NCBI GenBank assembly: GCA_023423655.1
Contig: JAFAFE010000002.1
Coordinates: 62,001-126,000, forward strand
From: Pseudomonadota bacterium
Lineage (GTDB): Bacteria; Pseudomonadota; Alphaproteobacteria; Sphingomonadales; Sphingomonadaceae
Direction: 5' to 3'
DNA length: 64,000 nt
Every line of letters starts with the position of its first letter. The first letter of the stretch is position 1. Both the position numbers and the translations under genes were made by a program. A model generated the notes under the pieces. That model did not search any database, had not been told where the DNA came from, and saw nothing but the letters and a program-made list of their open reading frames with translations. Below, one piece after another: positions 16,704-26,137 of this stretch.

Positions 16704-18677
16704 TCACTTTCCCAATAACGTCTTTTCCCAGAACATCAGGTCGGTCCAGAATTGGTAATCGACATTCTCCTTCTTGCCCCATTGATGGCCTTCATTTTGG
16801 GCGATGGACACCCAAACGGGCGTTCCGGCCTTGCGCACGGCGGCGGCAACCTGCCGGGCTTCTGAGGCAGGCACGCGCGGGTCATTTTCGCCCGCGACGA
16901 CATAGAGCGGGATCTTGATTTCCGTAATGCGGCGCATCGGCGCGATTTTTTTGAACTGCGCCAGCTGCTTGGGATCGCGCTCGTCACCATATTCGACGCG
17001 GCGCAAATCGCGGCGATAGCTTTGGGTATTTTCAAGGAAAGTCACAAAGTCCGAAATCGCGACCACGCAGTTTGCGCTCTTGAATTTGGACGGATACCTG
17101 ATCGCGGTCGCATAGCACATATAGCCGCCATAGCTGCGGCCGGTTTCGGCCATGCGGGCGCGGTCGACGCCTGAGTCCTTTTCCAGCACACTCATAAATG
17201 CGCCAATATCCTTGACCGAATTTTCGCGTAAGAAAGGCCCATTGTCGAGATTGACGAAGCGTTTGCCATAGCCTGACGATCCGCGCACATTGGGGTAGAA
17301 CATAGCAATGCCAAGCTCGTTCATTAGATAATTATAACGGCCAAGGAAATTGGGCCGCGCCTGGCTTTCGGGGCCACCATGAATCCACACGAGCAAGGGC
17401 CGCTTGCCGGGAAATTTTTTGGCGTCGGGGCGATAGAGGAAACCGGACACCGGCTCGCCGTCAAAGCTTTTGACCGAGACAAGTTCCGGCTCGACATTGG
17501 CATCGGGGTCCAATCCGCCGGTTTCGCTTTCGGTCCAGCGCGTAACGGCAAGCGTTACAGGGTCGATGGCAAAGGCATCGGACGGCACTTTGGCCGAAGA
17601 TAGGGTGAGGCCGATCATGCCATTGGGGGCAATGTCCAGCCCGCTCGCAACGCCGGTCGGCAGGCCGCGCACATCGCGGATCGCCTCGCTCGCCATATCG
17701 AGGATTTTAAGCCGGCTCGCGCCCGCTTCATTGACGAGATAGGCGACAAAGCCCTTACCCCCGCTTTTGCCTAGCGCAAATTCCTCCACCTCCCATTTGG
17801 CGGCGGGGCTTTTGGGCGTGAATTTGCCGGTCGCAGCGTCGATGATGCCCAGCCGCGCGACGTCCGAACCTTCGTCGCTGGTGGTCCACAAACTGTCGTC
17901 ATCGGCATAGCGGACACTACCATAAGCAATGTCTTTCTTATGGTCGCCAATCGGGGCCATCTTGCCGCTCGCAAGGTCGAGCCGGTAGAGATTGGTTTTG
18001 GAGATGGACAGGGATTGCGTCACAATCGCGCTCGCTTTGTCAGGCGAAAAGGCGTTGATCGCCCAGCCACCGCCTTGCAATTGTGCGACCATGCGGTCGG
18101 TCTTGGGGGCGCGCGGGTCCATCACATAAAGGTCGGTATCGGCCCCGTTGCGGCGGGTCGAAGAATAGCCGATAAGGCTGCCATCCTTGGCCCAAGCGCC
18201 GAAACCGTTGCGGCTCTTGCCGTCGGTGAGCAAGGTCAAGCGGCCATTTTGAAGCGTATAAAGCTGGTAAAATTCGCTGCCGCCTATGTCTTTGCTGACC
18301 AGCAATACATCGCCTTTGGGCGACCAGTTGCCCGATACCGGCTCATCCTCAAAGCTGATCTGGGTGCGCGCCGCACCGGCTGCTTTGACGCTGTGGAGTT
18401 GCGCGGTGTTGCCGAAACGGGTCGTGACCAGCATCGCGCCATCTTGCGGGTTCCAGCCTTCAAAGGTCGCGGTGCGATATTCGAGATACGGGCGCACCTT
18501 GGCGGCAAGGCTGGCGGGGACTTGCGGCACATCTTCCATCTGCATAGCAGGGGGACGGGGGGCAACGGCTGTGCTTGTGCTTTCGGGCGCAGCGGCGTCA
18601 GGAGCGGCATCGGGTGCGGCAAATGCCGGGGAGGCCATGCTGGCGAGCAAGGCAGCAATTACGAGTCGGCTGGTCAT
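16704..18677 (-). CDS. Exported S9-family prolyl oligopeptidase / acylaminoacyl peptidase
   Basis: The 657-residue product has a signal peptide (MTSRLVIAALLASMASPAFA-AP). A beta-propeller region covers about 70-390. The alpha/beta-hydrolase C-terminus has the nucleophile in GRSYGGYM, the acid in VAGENDPRVPASEA and the His in NEGHQWGKKEN. HGGPESQARPNF forms the oxyanion region. Such peptidases cut short peptides in the periplasm or outside the cell, often releasing N-terminal dipeptides. It is a single gene facing the ubiG unit; its upstream 400 nt holds only repeats. Confidence 0.93.
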   Translation of the reverse strand: MTSRLVIAALLASMASPAFAAPDAAPDAAAPESTSTAVAPRPPAMQMEDVPQVPASLAAKVRPYLEYRTATFEGWNPQDGAMLVTTRFGNTAQLHSVKAAGAARTQISFEDEPVSGNWSPKGDVLLVSKDIGGSEFYQLYTLQNGRLTLLTDGKSRNGFGAWAKDGSLIGYSSTRRNGADTDLYVMDPRAPKTDRMVAQLQGGGWAINAFSPDKASAIVTQSLSISKTNLYRLDLASGKMAPIGDHKKDIAYGSVRYADDDSLWTTSDEGSDVARLGIIDAATGKFTPKSPAAKWEVEEFALGKSGGKGFVAYLVNEAGASRLKILDMASEAIRDVRGLPTGVASGLDIAPNGMIGLTLSSAKVPSDAFAIDPVTLAVTRWTESETGGLDPDANVEPELVSVKSFDGEPVSGFLYRPDAKKFPGKRPLLVWIHGGPESQARPNFLGRYNYLMNELGIAMFYPNVRGSSGYGKRFVNLDNGPFLRENSVKDIGAFMSVLEKDSGVDRARMAETGRSYGGYMCYATAIRYPSKFKSANCVVAISDFVTFLENTQSYRRDLRRVEYGDERDPKQLAQFKKIAPMRRITEIKIPLYVVAGENDPRVPASEARQVAAAVRKAGTPVWVSIAQNEGHQWGKKENVDYQFWTDLMFWEKTLLGK

Positions 18678-18751
18678 ATCATCTCCCTATTGCGGAAAGC
18701 CAAAGTCACGGATTTCCGCCATTATGTGGTCATACGCAAAAAGCCACGCTT

Positions 18752-18804
18752 TTCCGCCAAAAACACCCCCTTAACTTCGCAAAGTTCGGGCAAATCGGCA
18801 AATT
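18752..18804 (-). repeat. 53-bp dispersed repeat, copy 1
   Basis: The reverse complement of this segment matches 40869-40921 at 51 of 53 positions. The core contains the short palindrome AACTTTGCGAAGTT. This copy lies 75-127 nt upstream of the S9 peptidase start and reads in the same direction as that gene. Confidence 0.85.
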
Positions 18805-18960
18805 TTTTGTGTAGGACATCAAAGGCCGATCCGCGACGTTGCACGGAGGAAAAATTGCAAAGGGGGACGGAAAGCGTGTCACGGGTGCCATCATGGCGGC
18901 GGCGATGGGCGTAGGAAAGGGGGAGGAGGAAATAATTTGTCCGGAGTTTTGGGTGCGCTG

Positions 18961-19057
18961 ACAGGCCCTCCCCCGACCCCTCCCATGAATGGGAGGGGAG
19001 ATTATAAGCGCAACCGATTCCCCTCCCGCTTGCGGGAGGGGCTAGGGGAGGGCCTGT
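18961..19057. repeat. Nested palindromic GC-rich element
   Basis: The outer arms ACAGGCCCTCCCC (18961-18973) and GGGGAGGGCCTGT (19045-19057) are perfectly complementary. Inside are two further hairpins, CCCCTCCC/GGGAGGGG at 18977-18998 and CCCCTCCCGC/GCGGGAGGGG at about 19019-19041. It lies 23 nt past the glutathione transferase stop and could end its transcript. Confidence 0.85.
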
Positions 19058-19079
19058 TACTAAGGCCGCTCAACCAAAT

Positions 19080-19751
19080 TCAAAAATCGAGCTGCTCATA
19101 ATGGGGCGGGGGCCCCACAATTTCCATGCGTTCGGACAGCAAGGGCCGGAAGCTGGGGCGCGATTTGAAACCGGCATACCAGCCTTTGGTGAGTTCATGC
19201 CCCGTCCAGTCAATCCCGCCGAGATAATCGGCAACCGACAGATGCGCCGCTGCGGTAATATCGGCAAGGCTCATGGTCGCGCCCGCGAGCCAAGGGCGGT
19301 GATCGAGAAGATAATCAATATAATCAAGGTGAAAGTTCGCAAACTTCATAGCTTCCCGAAGGATGCGCGCATCGGGCGGTTGGCGGTGGACGATGCGTTT
19401 CAGCATCCGTTCGTGGAGCAAAGGCGCACCGACATCGCCGAAAAATTGTTCGTCAAACCAGGACACCAAGCGCCTTATTTCCGCGCGGCTGGTTGCGGTT
19501 CCCGCAATCATCGGGTTTTTTTCGACCGTTTCTTCCAGATATTCGCAGATCGCCTGACTGTCGATGAGCGTAATATCGCGTTCATGGTCGCGCATGACCG
19601 GCGTGCGGCCTGTGGGGTTCATGTCGATAAATTCGTCACGGCGCTCCCACGGCGATTCGCGCACCACTTCATAGCCGATGCCCTTTTCACCGAGCAGCAG
19701 GCGCACCTTGCGCGAAAAGGGACAGAGAGGGAATTGAAAGACTTGCCACAT
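19080..19751 (-). CDS. Glutathione S-transferase family protein
   Basis: The 223-residue product has an N-terminal thioredoxin-fold domain (about 1-78) with FPLCPFSRKVRLLLGEKG, where Cys10 and Ser13 sit at the usual catalytic position, and with NPTGRTPVM and DSQAICEYLEE for glutathione binding. An all-helical C-terminal domain follows (about 90-215; LADITAAAHLSVADYLGG). The enzyme probably uses glutathione for detoxification or thiol exchange in the cytosol. The substrate cannot be told. It stands alone, with no close upstream gene on its strand. Confidence 0.92.
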   Translation of the reverse strand: MWQVFQFPLCPFSRKVRLLLGEKGIGYEVVRESPWERRDEFIDMNPTGRTPVMRDHERDITLIDSQAICEYLEETVEKNPMIAGTATSRAEIRRLVSWFDEQFFGDVGAPLLHERMLKRIVHRQPPDARILREAMKFANFHLDYIDYLLDHRPWLAGATMSLADITAAAHLSVADYLGGIDWTGHELTKGWYAGFKSRPSFRPLLSERMEIVGPPPHYEQLDF

Positions 19752-19852
19752 GCTATGTCCCTGTTAGGCGAGGCGCGCGGATTCCGGAAGCGAATATTAC
19801 AGGCGTGTTAAAAAGCGCCACGCATAACGCTCGCCGGTAAAGAGGCGCTCAC

Positions 19853-19884
19853 AAAAAAGCCCGGCCATAGTGGACCGGGCTTTT
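19853..19884 (-). terminator. Intrinsic terminator after the 19.9-20.5 kb gene
   Basis: On the minus strand GCCCGG, a 10-nt loop and CCGGGC are followed by TTTTTT. It lies about 40 nt beyond the stop of the exported Met/Asp-rich protein. On the plus strand the same hairpin is followed by TTTTG. Confidence 0.9.
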
Positions 19885-19923
19885 GAAAATTATATGTAAG
19901 GCGCGCGCCCGAAGCGCGGGCGG

Positions 19924-20517
19924 TCAATCGACCGGACGGCGCATATCGCGGTCGATTTTGCGCATTTCGCGGCCCATCGACTTTTCCATCTCTGCGCCCA
20001 TATCGCGCGCCATTTCGACCATCACCGGCATCATCCGCGCCATGCCGGACGCCATCACGCCCATCGAGCGGGTAGCGGCGCGCGATTGATGCGCAACACG
20101 GTCAGCCACATGGGGGTCACCGCGCGCGACCATATCGCCCACGGTTGCGTCGGGATGCACACGACGATGACGCCCGCGCGGGTCCATCTTGTTGGCCGCG
20201 TCAATGACCGGGCCGACCTTCATCGCCATGACCGCCTTGACCATCCCGCCCATCATATCGGCAACACCATCCTGAAAGGCAGGGTCGTTCATCCGCCGCA
20301 CCATATCGCCTTGGGCTTCACGCATTTCGGCGTCGTCGCTGGCGTAGTCGTCGCCAGTGTAATCGTCGGCGCTATAATCATCATCATAGCGATAACCATC
20401 GGCATAGTCGGCGCTCTGTTCGGGCACGTCATAGCTTGGGTCGGCATTGCTTTGCGCGACAGCGGGCACAGCCATCAATGCAATCAAAGGCGCAACAAAA
20501 AACAGGGTAGGGCGCAT
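19924..20517 (-). CDS. Exported Asp/Tyr- and Met-rich protein of unknown function
   Basis: The 197-residue product has a signal peptide (MRPTLFFVAPLIALMAVPAVAQS). The mature N-terminus is strongly acidic with repeated Asp-Asp-Tyr units (YRYDDDYSADDYTGDDYASDD, about 42-62). The second half is rich in Met and Arg (SMGVMASGMARMMPVMVEMARDMGAEMEKSMGREM). Similar short exported proteins occur in sphingomonads without known function. The acidic and Met-rich parts could bind metal, but this is only inference. It has its own terminator downstream. Confidence 0.72.
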   Translation of the reverse strand: MRPTLFFVAPLIALMAVPAVAQSNADPSYDVPEQSADYADGYRYDDDYSADDYTGDDYASDDAEMREAQGDMVRRMNDPAFQDGVADMMGGMVKAVMAMKVGPVIDAANKMDPRGRHRRVHPDATVGDMVARGDPHVADRVAHQSRAATRSMGVMASGMARMMPVMVEMARDMGAEMEKSMGREMRKIDRDMRRPVD

Positions 20518-20753
20518 GGGTCGTCCTCCTTGGTGTCAAACAATCAACCGGATATAGGCACAATCGCTTTCCGGCACAAATTCGCCTGCGCTTTTAAGGG
20601 ACTGCGGCTTATCCCAAGCTGAACGGAGTTTGCGATGACGTGAACTGTTGTAAAGCCGCGATGGATGGGGGACGGGTGTGTCCTATTTGCGCATCTTCAA
20701 CCTCTGCCCACCCCACGCGCCTAAATTCGCTGATGCTCATTAAGGCTTTGTTG

Positions 20754-20775
20754 CCCCTCCCGCAGGCGGGAGGGG
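20754..20775 (-). terminator. GC-rich hairpin at the end of gltB
   Basis: CCCCTCCCGC and GCGGGAGGGG form a perfect 10-bp stem with a 2-nt loop, 8 nt past the gltB stop. There is no T-run, so it may be a repeat remnant related to 19019-19041 that protects or ends the transcript. Confidence 0.55.
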
Positions 20776-20783
20776 GTAGCGTC

Positions 20784-23700
20784 TCACTCAGCCGCTTCCA
20801 GCACGGCTTCATCACTCAACGGATGGGCCAATCGCGTCAGCATTTCCTTCGGGCATACCTGCCAGAATTTATCGCGGGCGCGGTCCCAATCGCGGAGCAA
20901 TTCTGCCGACCATTGGCTGTCGGTTGCCTGCGCATGGTCTTCGATGAGCGCCTTCAACACACCTTCCCAATGCGCGCTTTCGATGCGTTGCCACACGATA
21001 TTTTCCGGGTTGGCATTGCGCGCAAACTGGTCGCCATCATCATAGATGAACGCCATGCCCCCGGTCATGCCTGCGCCGAAATTGGCGCCGGTTTTGCCGA
21101 GTATCACCGCGATGCCGCCGGTCATATATTCGCACGCATTGGCGCCCGCGCCTTCGACCACGACGGTCGCGCCGGAGTTGCGCACCGCAAAACGCTCGCC
21201 CGCCTGACCCGCCGCGAGCAGGGTGCCGGAGGTCGCGCCATACAGGACGGTATTGCCGAGGATGGTGTTGTCCTGACTGACCAGCGGGCTGGAGACGGTC
21301 GGGCGCACTATGATGCGGCCGCCCGACAGCCCCTTGCCGACATAATCATTGGCCTCGCCAAACACCTCGAGCGTGATACCTTTGCACAGGAATGCCCCCA
21401 ACGACTGGCCCGCCGTGCCGCGCAGCCGCACCTGGATATGGTCGTCGGCCAGCGTTTTCATGCCGAATTTGGCGGTGACTTCCGCCGACAATCGCGTGCC
21501 GACCGCGCGATGCGTGTTGCGCACCGTATAAGTGAGCTGCATCTTTTCGCCGCGTTCGAATACCGCGCGCGCGTCCGCAATCATCTGCGCGTCGAGACTA
21601 TCCGGCACTTCGTTGCGGAAGGTCGGGATGCTGAAGCGGCGTTGTTCGTCCGGCGCATCAACCTTGGCGAGGATCGGGTTCAAATCGAGATCGTCGAGAT
21701 GCTCCGCCCCGCGGCTCACCTGTTTCAGCAATTCGGTGCGGCCAATCACTTCGTCCAAGCTGCGGAAGCCCAGCCGCGCCAATATTTCACGCACTTCTTC
21801 GGCGATGAAGGTCATCAAATTGATGACCTTTTCCGGTGTGCCGGTGAATTTGGCGCGGAGGCGCTCATCCTGCACACATACGCCGACGGGGCAGGTATTG
21901 CTGTGGCACTGGCGCACCATGATACAGCCCATCGCGACGAGGCTCAGTGTGCCGATGCCAAACTCTTCCGCGCCCAAAATGGCGGCGATTACAATGTCGC
22001 GCCCCGTTTTGAGGCCGCCATCCGTGCGCAGCTTGATACGGTGGCGCAGGCCATTGAGGGTCAACACCTGATTGACTTCGCTCAAGCCCATTTCCCACGG
22101 CGTTCCGGCATATTTGATGCTGGTGAGCGGGGACGCGCCGGTGCCGCCGACATTGCCGGATACAAGGATGACGTCCGCATGGGCCTTGGCGACCCCTGCC
22201 GCGACGGTGCCAATGCCTGCCGAGGAAACCAGTTTCACGCACACCCTTGCGCGCGGGTTGATCTGTTTGAGGTCATAAATAAGCTGCGCCAGATCCTCGA
22301 TCGAATAAATGTCATGGTGCGGCGGCGGAGAAATCAGCGTGACGCCCGGCGTTGCATGGCGCAGCTTGGCGATGAATTCGGTGACTTTGAAGCCGGGAAG
22401 CTGTCCGCCTTCGCCCGGCTTTGCGCCTTGGGCAACCTTGACCTCGATTTCCTCGCACGCGCCCAGATATTCCGCTGTCACGCCAAAGCGGCCCGACGCG
22501 ACCTGTTTGATGACGCTATTGGCATTGTCGCCATTGGCATAAGGGTGGAAGCGGCTGCTATCTTCGCCGCCTTCGCCCGATACGGCTTTCGCGCCGATAC
22601 GGTTCATCGCGATGGCGAGCGTTTCATGCGCTTCGGGCGACAGTGCGCCCAAGGACATTCCGGGCGTCACGAACCGCTTGCGGATTTCGGTAATCGCTTC
22701 AACCTCGTCGATCGACACCGGCGCATGGTCGGAAGAAAATTCCATGAGGTCGCGTAAGTAAACGGGGGCCATATCCTGCACCCCGCGCGCAAATTGGAGA
22801 TAGGTGGAATAGCTGTCGGTCGCGACGGCGGTTTGCAACAAGTGCATGAGCTGTGCCGAATAAGCATGGGTCTCGCCCCCTGCGCGCTGGCGGTAGAAGC
22901 CGCCAACCGGCAAATGCACCACGCCATCGGCAAAGGCTGCATCATGGCGCATTTCGGCGTTGAGGTAGAGCGAGGCATAGCCTTCGCCCGAAATTTTGGC
23001 GGGCATCCCCGGAAACAGGTCATTGACCAGCGCGCGGCTAAGGCCGACCGCTTCGAAATTATAGCCGCCGCGATAGGAGCTGATCACCGCAATCCCCATT
23101 TTGGAGAGGATTTTAAGGAGGCCTTCCTTGATTGCGGTGCGGAAGCGTTCGAGGCAATCCTCAAGGCTGCGATCCCCGAACAGGCCGCGCGCCTGCCGGT
23201 CGGCAATCACCGCTTCGGCAAGGTAAGCGTTGACCGAGGTTGCGCCGACACCGATCAGCACCGCGAACGCATGGGTGTCCAAAGCTTCCGCCGAACGCAC
23301 ATTGACCGATGCATAGGAACGCAAGCCCTTGCGCACCAAATGGGTGTGGACGGCGGCCGCCGCCAGCACCATCGCAATGCCGATCTTGTCCGCGCCGATA
23401 TGTTCGTCGGTTAAGAAAAGTTCGGTTTGTCCGGCGCGCACCGCCTGCTCGGCTTCCGCGCGGATGCGGGCAATCGCATCGCGCAAGCCTTGCTGGCCGG
23501 AGCCTGCGGGGAAGGTGCAATCAATCGTCGCGACCGCATCGCCAAAATAGGCGCGCAACCGGTCCCAATCATTCGAGGTCAGAACGGGCGAATCGATAAT
23601 CAGAACATGGTCATTCTGCGCATCGGTTTCGAGGATATTGGCAAGGTTGGAATAGCGCGTCTTGAGGCTCATCACATGGCGTTCGCGTAACGGGTCAATC

Positions 23701-25298
23701 GGCGGGTTGGTGACTTGGCTGAAATTCTGGCGGAAGAATTGGCTCACCATGCGCGGCTTGTCGGAAATGACCGCAAGCGGGGTATCATCGCCCATCGAGC
23801 CGACCGCTTCCTTGGCATCTTCGACCATCGGCGAGAGGATGAGCTCCATATCCTCAAGCGTCTGTCCTGCGGCCACCTGACGACGCGTCAATTCCTCCTT
23901 CGACCAAGTAGGGGCGGACGAGGTTTTGGCGTGTGGCAAATCGGCGAGCGTGCGGAAGCCTTTGACCATGTCGGCATAGGGCTGTTCGTCGGCGATGCGG
24001 TCCTTGATCGCATGGTCGTGATAGAGTTTGCCCTCTTCCAGATCGACCGCGATCATCTGCCCGGGGCCAAGCCGGCCTTTCTGGACGATGCTGCTTTCCG
24101 GCAGCACCACCATGCCCGCTTCGGAGCCGACGACCAACAGGCCATCATTGGTGATCGTATAGCGTAAGGGGCGCAGCGCGTTCCTATCCATGCCCGCAAC
24201 CGCCCAGCGGCCATCGGTCATTGCAAGCGCTGCGGGACCATCCCACGGCTCCATGACCGAGGCCAAAAAGCTATACATGGCGCGGTGATTGTCCGGCACA
24301 TCGCTATCATCGCCCCATGCTTCGGGAACCAGCATGAGCTTGGCGGTCGGGCCATCGCGGCCCGAGCGGCAGATCGCTTCAAACACGGCGTCCAGCGCCG
24401 CAGTATCGGACGCGCCCGCCGGAATGACCGGCTTGATGTCCTCCGAATGTTCGCCAAATGCGAGGCTCGCCATCTTGATTTCGTGGCTTTTCATCCAATT
24501 TTTATTGCCGCGAATGGTGTTGATCTCGCCATTATGGGCAAGGCAACGGAACGGCTGGGCCAGCCACCATTGCGGGAAAGTATTGGTCGAATAACGCTGG
24601 TGGAAAATCGCAAGGCGGCTTTCAAAGCGCGGATCGACAAGATCGGGATAGAAAACCGACAAGGATTCGGCGAGGAACAGGCCCTTATAGATGATCGAGC
24701 GGCACGACAGGCTACAGATATAAAAATCCGCAATCTGCGCGGCGATCACCTTTTTTTCGATGCGGCGGCGGATGAGGTAGAGCTGTTTTTCAAACTCGGC
24801 GGCGGATTGCTCGTCAGGGAGCGGCCCGGCAATCATGATCTGTTCGATTTCGGGGCGGGTGCGCTGCGCCTTGTCGCCGATCACCGACACATCGACCGGC
24901 ACCTGCCGCCAGCCATAAATGGTATAGCCCGCGTCAATGATTTCCGCTTCGACGATGGTGCGGCAGGTTTCCTGCGCGTCCAAATCCGTGCGCGGCAAGA
25001 ACACCATGCCGACCGCCAGCCTATTGTCGCGCGGCTTATGGCCGGACGCGGCAATCGCTTCGTCAAAAAAGCGCAGCGGCAAGTCGACATGCAGTCCCGC
25101 GCCATCGCCGGTCTTGCCATCGGCATCGACCGCGCCGCGGTGCCATACGGCTTTGAGCGCATCAATGGCCGAAGCGACCACACGGCGCGACGGCTTGCCA
25201 TCGGTGGCGGCGACAAGCCCGACACCGCACGCATCCCCTTCAAATTCGGGGCGATACATACCGTGGTCAGCGAGATATTGGCGTTGGTCGTTGCTCAT
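20784..25298 (-). CDS. gltB: Glutamate synthase (NADPH) large subunit
   Basis: The 1504-residue product has the full GltB layout. Cys24 (EGDACGVGL) becomes the N-terminal glutaminase nucleophile after propeptide removal. A central domain and the FMN-binding synthase domain (about 880-1240; SPPPHHDIYSIEDLAQLIYDLKQ) follow, then the 3Fe-4S Cys cluster (CHSNTCPVGVC) and the C-terminal GXGXG beta-helix. With GltD it makes two glutamate from glutamine and 2-oxoglutarate. Its ATG overlaps the stop of the DUF2059 gene (TAATG at 25298), making it the last gene of gltD-DUF2059-gltB. Confidence 0.98.
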   Translation of the reverse strand: MSNDQRQYLADHGMYRPEFEGDACGVGLVAATDGKPSRRVVASAIDALKAVWHRGAVDADGKTGDGAGLHVDLPLRFFDEAIAASGHKPRDNRLAVGMVFLPRTDLDAQETCRTIVEAEIIDAGYTIYGWRQVPVDVSVIGDKAQRTRPEIEQIMIAGPLPDEQSAAEFEKQLYLIRRRIEKKVIAAQIADFYICSLSCRSIIYKGLFLAESLSVFYPDLVDPRFESRLAIFHQRYSTNTFPQWWLAQPFRCLAHNGEINTIRGNKNWMKSHEIKMASLAFGEHSEDIKPVIPAGASDTAALDAVFEAICRSGRDGPTAKLMLVPEAWGDDSDVPDNHRAMYSFLASVMEPWDGPAALAMTDGRWAVAGMDRNALRPLRYTITNDGLLVVGSEAGMVVLPESSIVQKGRLGPGQMIAVDLEEGKLYHDHAIKDRIADEQPYADMVKGFRTLADLPHAKTSSAPTWSKEELTRRQVAAGQTLEDMELILSPMVEDAKEAVGSMGDDTPLAVISDKPRMVSQFFRQNFSQVTNPPIDPLRERHVMSLKTRYSNLANILETDAQNDHVLIIDSPVLTSNDWDRLRAYFGDAVATIDCTFPAGSGQQGLRDAIARIRAEAEQAVRAGQTELFLTDEHIGADKIGIAMVLAAAAVHTHLVRKGLRSYASVNVRSAEALDTHAFAVLIGVGATSVNAYLAEAVIADRQARGLFGDRSLEDCLERFRTAIKEGLLKILSKMGIAVISSYRGGYNFEAVGLSRALVNDLFPGMPAKISGEGYASLYLNAEMRHDAAFADGVVHLPVGGFYRQRAGGETHAYSAQLMHLLQTAVATDSYSTYLQFARGVQDMAPVYLRDLMEFSSDHAPVSIDEVEAITEIRKRFVTPGMSLGALSPEAHETLAIAMNRIGAKAVSGEGGEDSSRFHPYANGDNANSVIKQVASGRFGVTAEYLGACEEIEVKVAQGAKPGEGGQLPGFKVTEFIAKLRHATPGVTLISPPPHHDIYSIEDLAQLIYDLKQINPRARVCVKLVSSAGIGTVAAGVAKAHADVILVSGNVGGTGASPLTSIKYAGTPWEMGLSEVNQVLTLNGLRHRIKLRTDGGLKTGRDIVIAAILGAEEFGIGTLSLVAMGCIMVRQCHSNTCPVGVCVQDERLRAKFTGTPEKVINLMTFIAEEVREILARLGFRSLDEVIGRTELLKQVSRGAEHLDDLDLNPILAKVDAPDEQRRFSIPTFRNEVPDSLDAQMIADARAVFERGEKMQLTYTVRNTHRAVGTRLSAEVTAKFGMKTLADDHIQVRLRGTAGQSLGAFLCKGITLEVFGEANDYVGKGLSGGRIIVRPTVSSPLVSQDNTILGNTVLYGATSGTLLAAGQAGERFAVRNSGATVVVEGAGANACEYMTGGIAVILGKTGANFGAGMTGGMAFIYDDGDQFARNANPENIVWQRIESAHWEGVLKALIEDHAQATDSQWSAELLRDWDRARDKFWQVCPKEMLTRLAHPLSDEAVLEAAE

Positions 25299-26137
25299 TA
25301 TTTTTTCCCGATAGAGTCGCGCAAAGCGTCCAGATAATCCTGATCTGCTGCGGATAATTTTTCCCCGCTGCGGAGCCGGGCTTCATAGGTTAGGAGTTCA
25401 AGGCGGCCCCGTTGGTCAGCGAGGCGGGATTCTGCGCCCGCGACCTCGGCTTCCTGCCGCTCGACGGCTTTGCGGTCGGCGGCGGACCAACGGCTACGCT
25501 GGTCTTCGTTCGTCCCGCCCTCTGTGTCTCCGCCACCATTTTTTCGCGATAGCGCATCCATATCCAGCGCAAATTGTTGCACCCGCGCCATAGCTTTGGC
25601 GTTGCTTGTGGTTATGGAATCTTGCTGGGCGGCGGCGACTTCAGGGTCGCGCATCACATCGGGGAGCCGTGCCAGATAGGCACGGCCCGTGCGCGTTGCA
25701 AAAAACCGCGTCATCCCGTCCAGTTCTTCGACGCTGAATAGACGCGCATAGGCTTTGGTCATTGCCGCCATGGTTTCGGGCATGGTTTCGCGCATCGAGT
25801 CGATTTCCAGTTGCTTCACATCGGCGACAAACCGGTCGAACAGCGGCTTGGCTCCGGCTGTTTGTTCCAGTTGCGTCCGGAAATCCGGATCAGCGGTGAG
25901 TCCTTGGACAAGATTGTCCATTAAAGGGCGCGCCAGTTGTTCGAAATAGGCGTCGCGCTCACCCACCGGATAGGTGGTGTCCATCAGCCGGGTTGCAGCG
26001 GCCAGCCGGTCGGGGGTGGGGTTATTTGCCACAGGAGCCGTTGGCGCCGGGGCATCAGCAACGGGCTGCACCTGTTGCGCGGCCAGCGGCGCAGCGATCA
26101 TCAGCAGGGGAAGAGCAAGAAACGATGCGCGCGTCAT
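25298..26137 (-). CDS. Exported DUF2059 protein inside the glt operon
   Basis: Starting at ATG 26137 (ATGA overlap with the gltD stop) the product is about 279 residues. The open frame continues upstream, but that part only shadows gltD. A signal peptide is clear (MTRASFLALPLLMIAAPLAAQQ). The DUF2059 signature appears at about 150-180 (ELDGMTRFFATRTGRAYLARLP). The C-terminus is charged and helical (ADRKAVERQEAEVAGAESRLADQRGRLELL), suggesting a coiled coil. It should be periplasmic. Both its start and stop overlap the neighbouring glt genes, so the three are translationally coupled. Why an exported protein sits between the subunits of a cytosolic enzyme is unclear. Confidence 0.85.
   Translation of the reverse strand: MTRASFLALPLLMIAAPLAAQQVQPVADAPAPTAPVANNPTPDRLAAATRLMDTTYPVGERDAYFEQLARPLMDNLVQGLTADPDFRTQLEQTAGAKPLFDRFVADVKQLEIDSMRETMPETMAAMTKAYARLFSVEELDGMTRFFATRTGRAYLARLPDVMRDPEVAAAQQDSITTSNAKAMARVQQFALDMDALSRKNGGGDTEGGTNEDQRSRWSAADRKAVERQEAEVAGAESRLADQRGRLELLTYEARLRSGEKLSAADQDYLDALRDSIGKK

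Larger units (their letters stand above)
18678..19079. other. 402-nt intergenic region with repeats only
   Basis: No supported gene is present. The region holds the upstream area of the S9 peptidase, one copy of a 53-bp repeat (18752-18804) and a nested palindrome (18961-19057). Short open frames across the 53-bp repeat lack ribosome binding sites. Confidence 0.6.

Noticed and set aside
17940..18914. 324-codon plus-strand frame opposite the S9 peptidase start
   Set aside because: Antisense shadow with no motif; it also runs through the 53-bp repeat.
20640..22757. 705-codon plus-strand frame opposite gltB
   Set aside because: Antisense shadow of gltB; composition is Arg/Ala/His-rich with no domain pattern.
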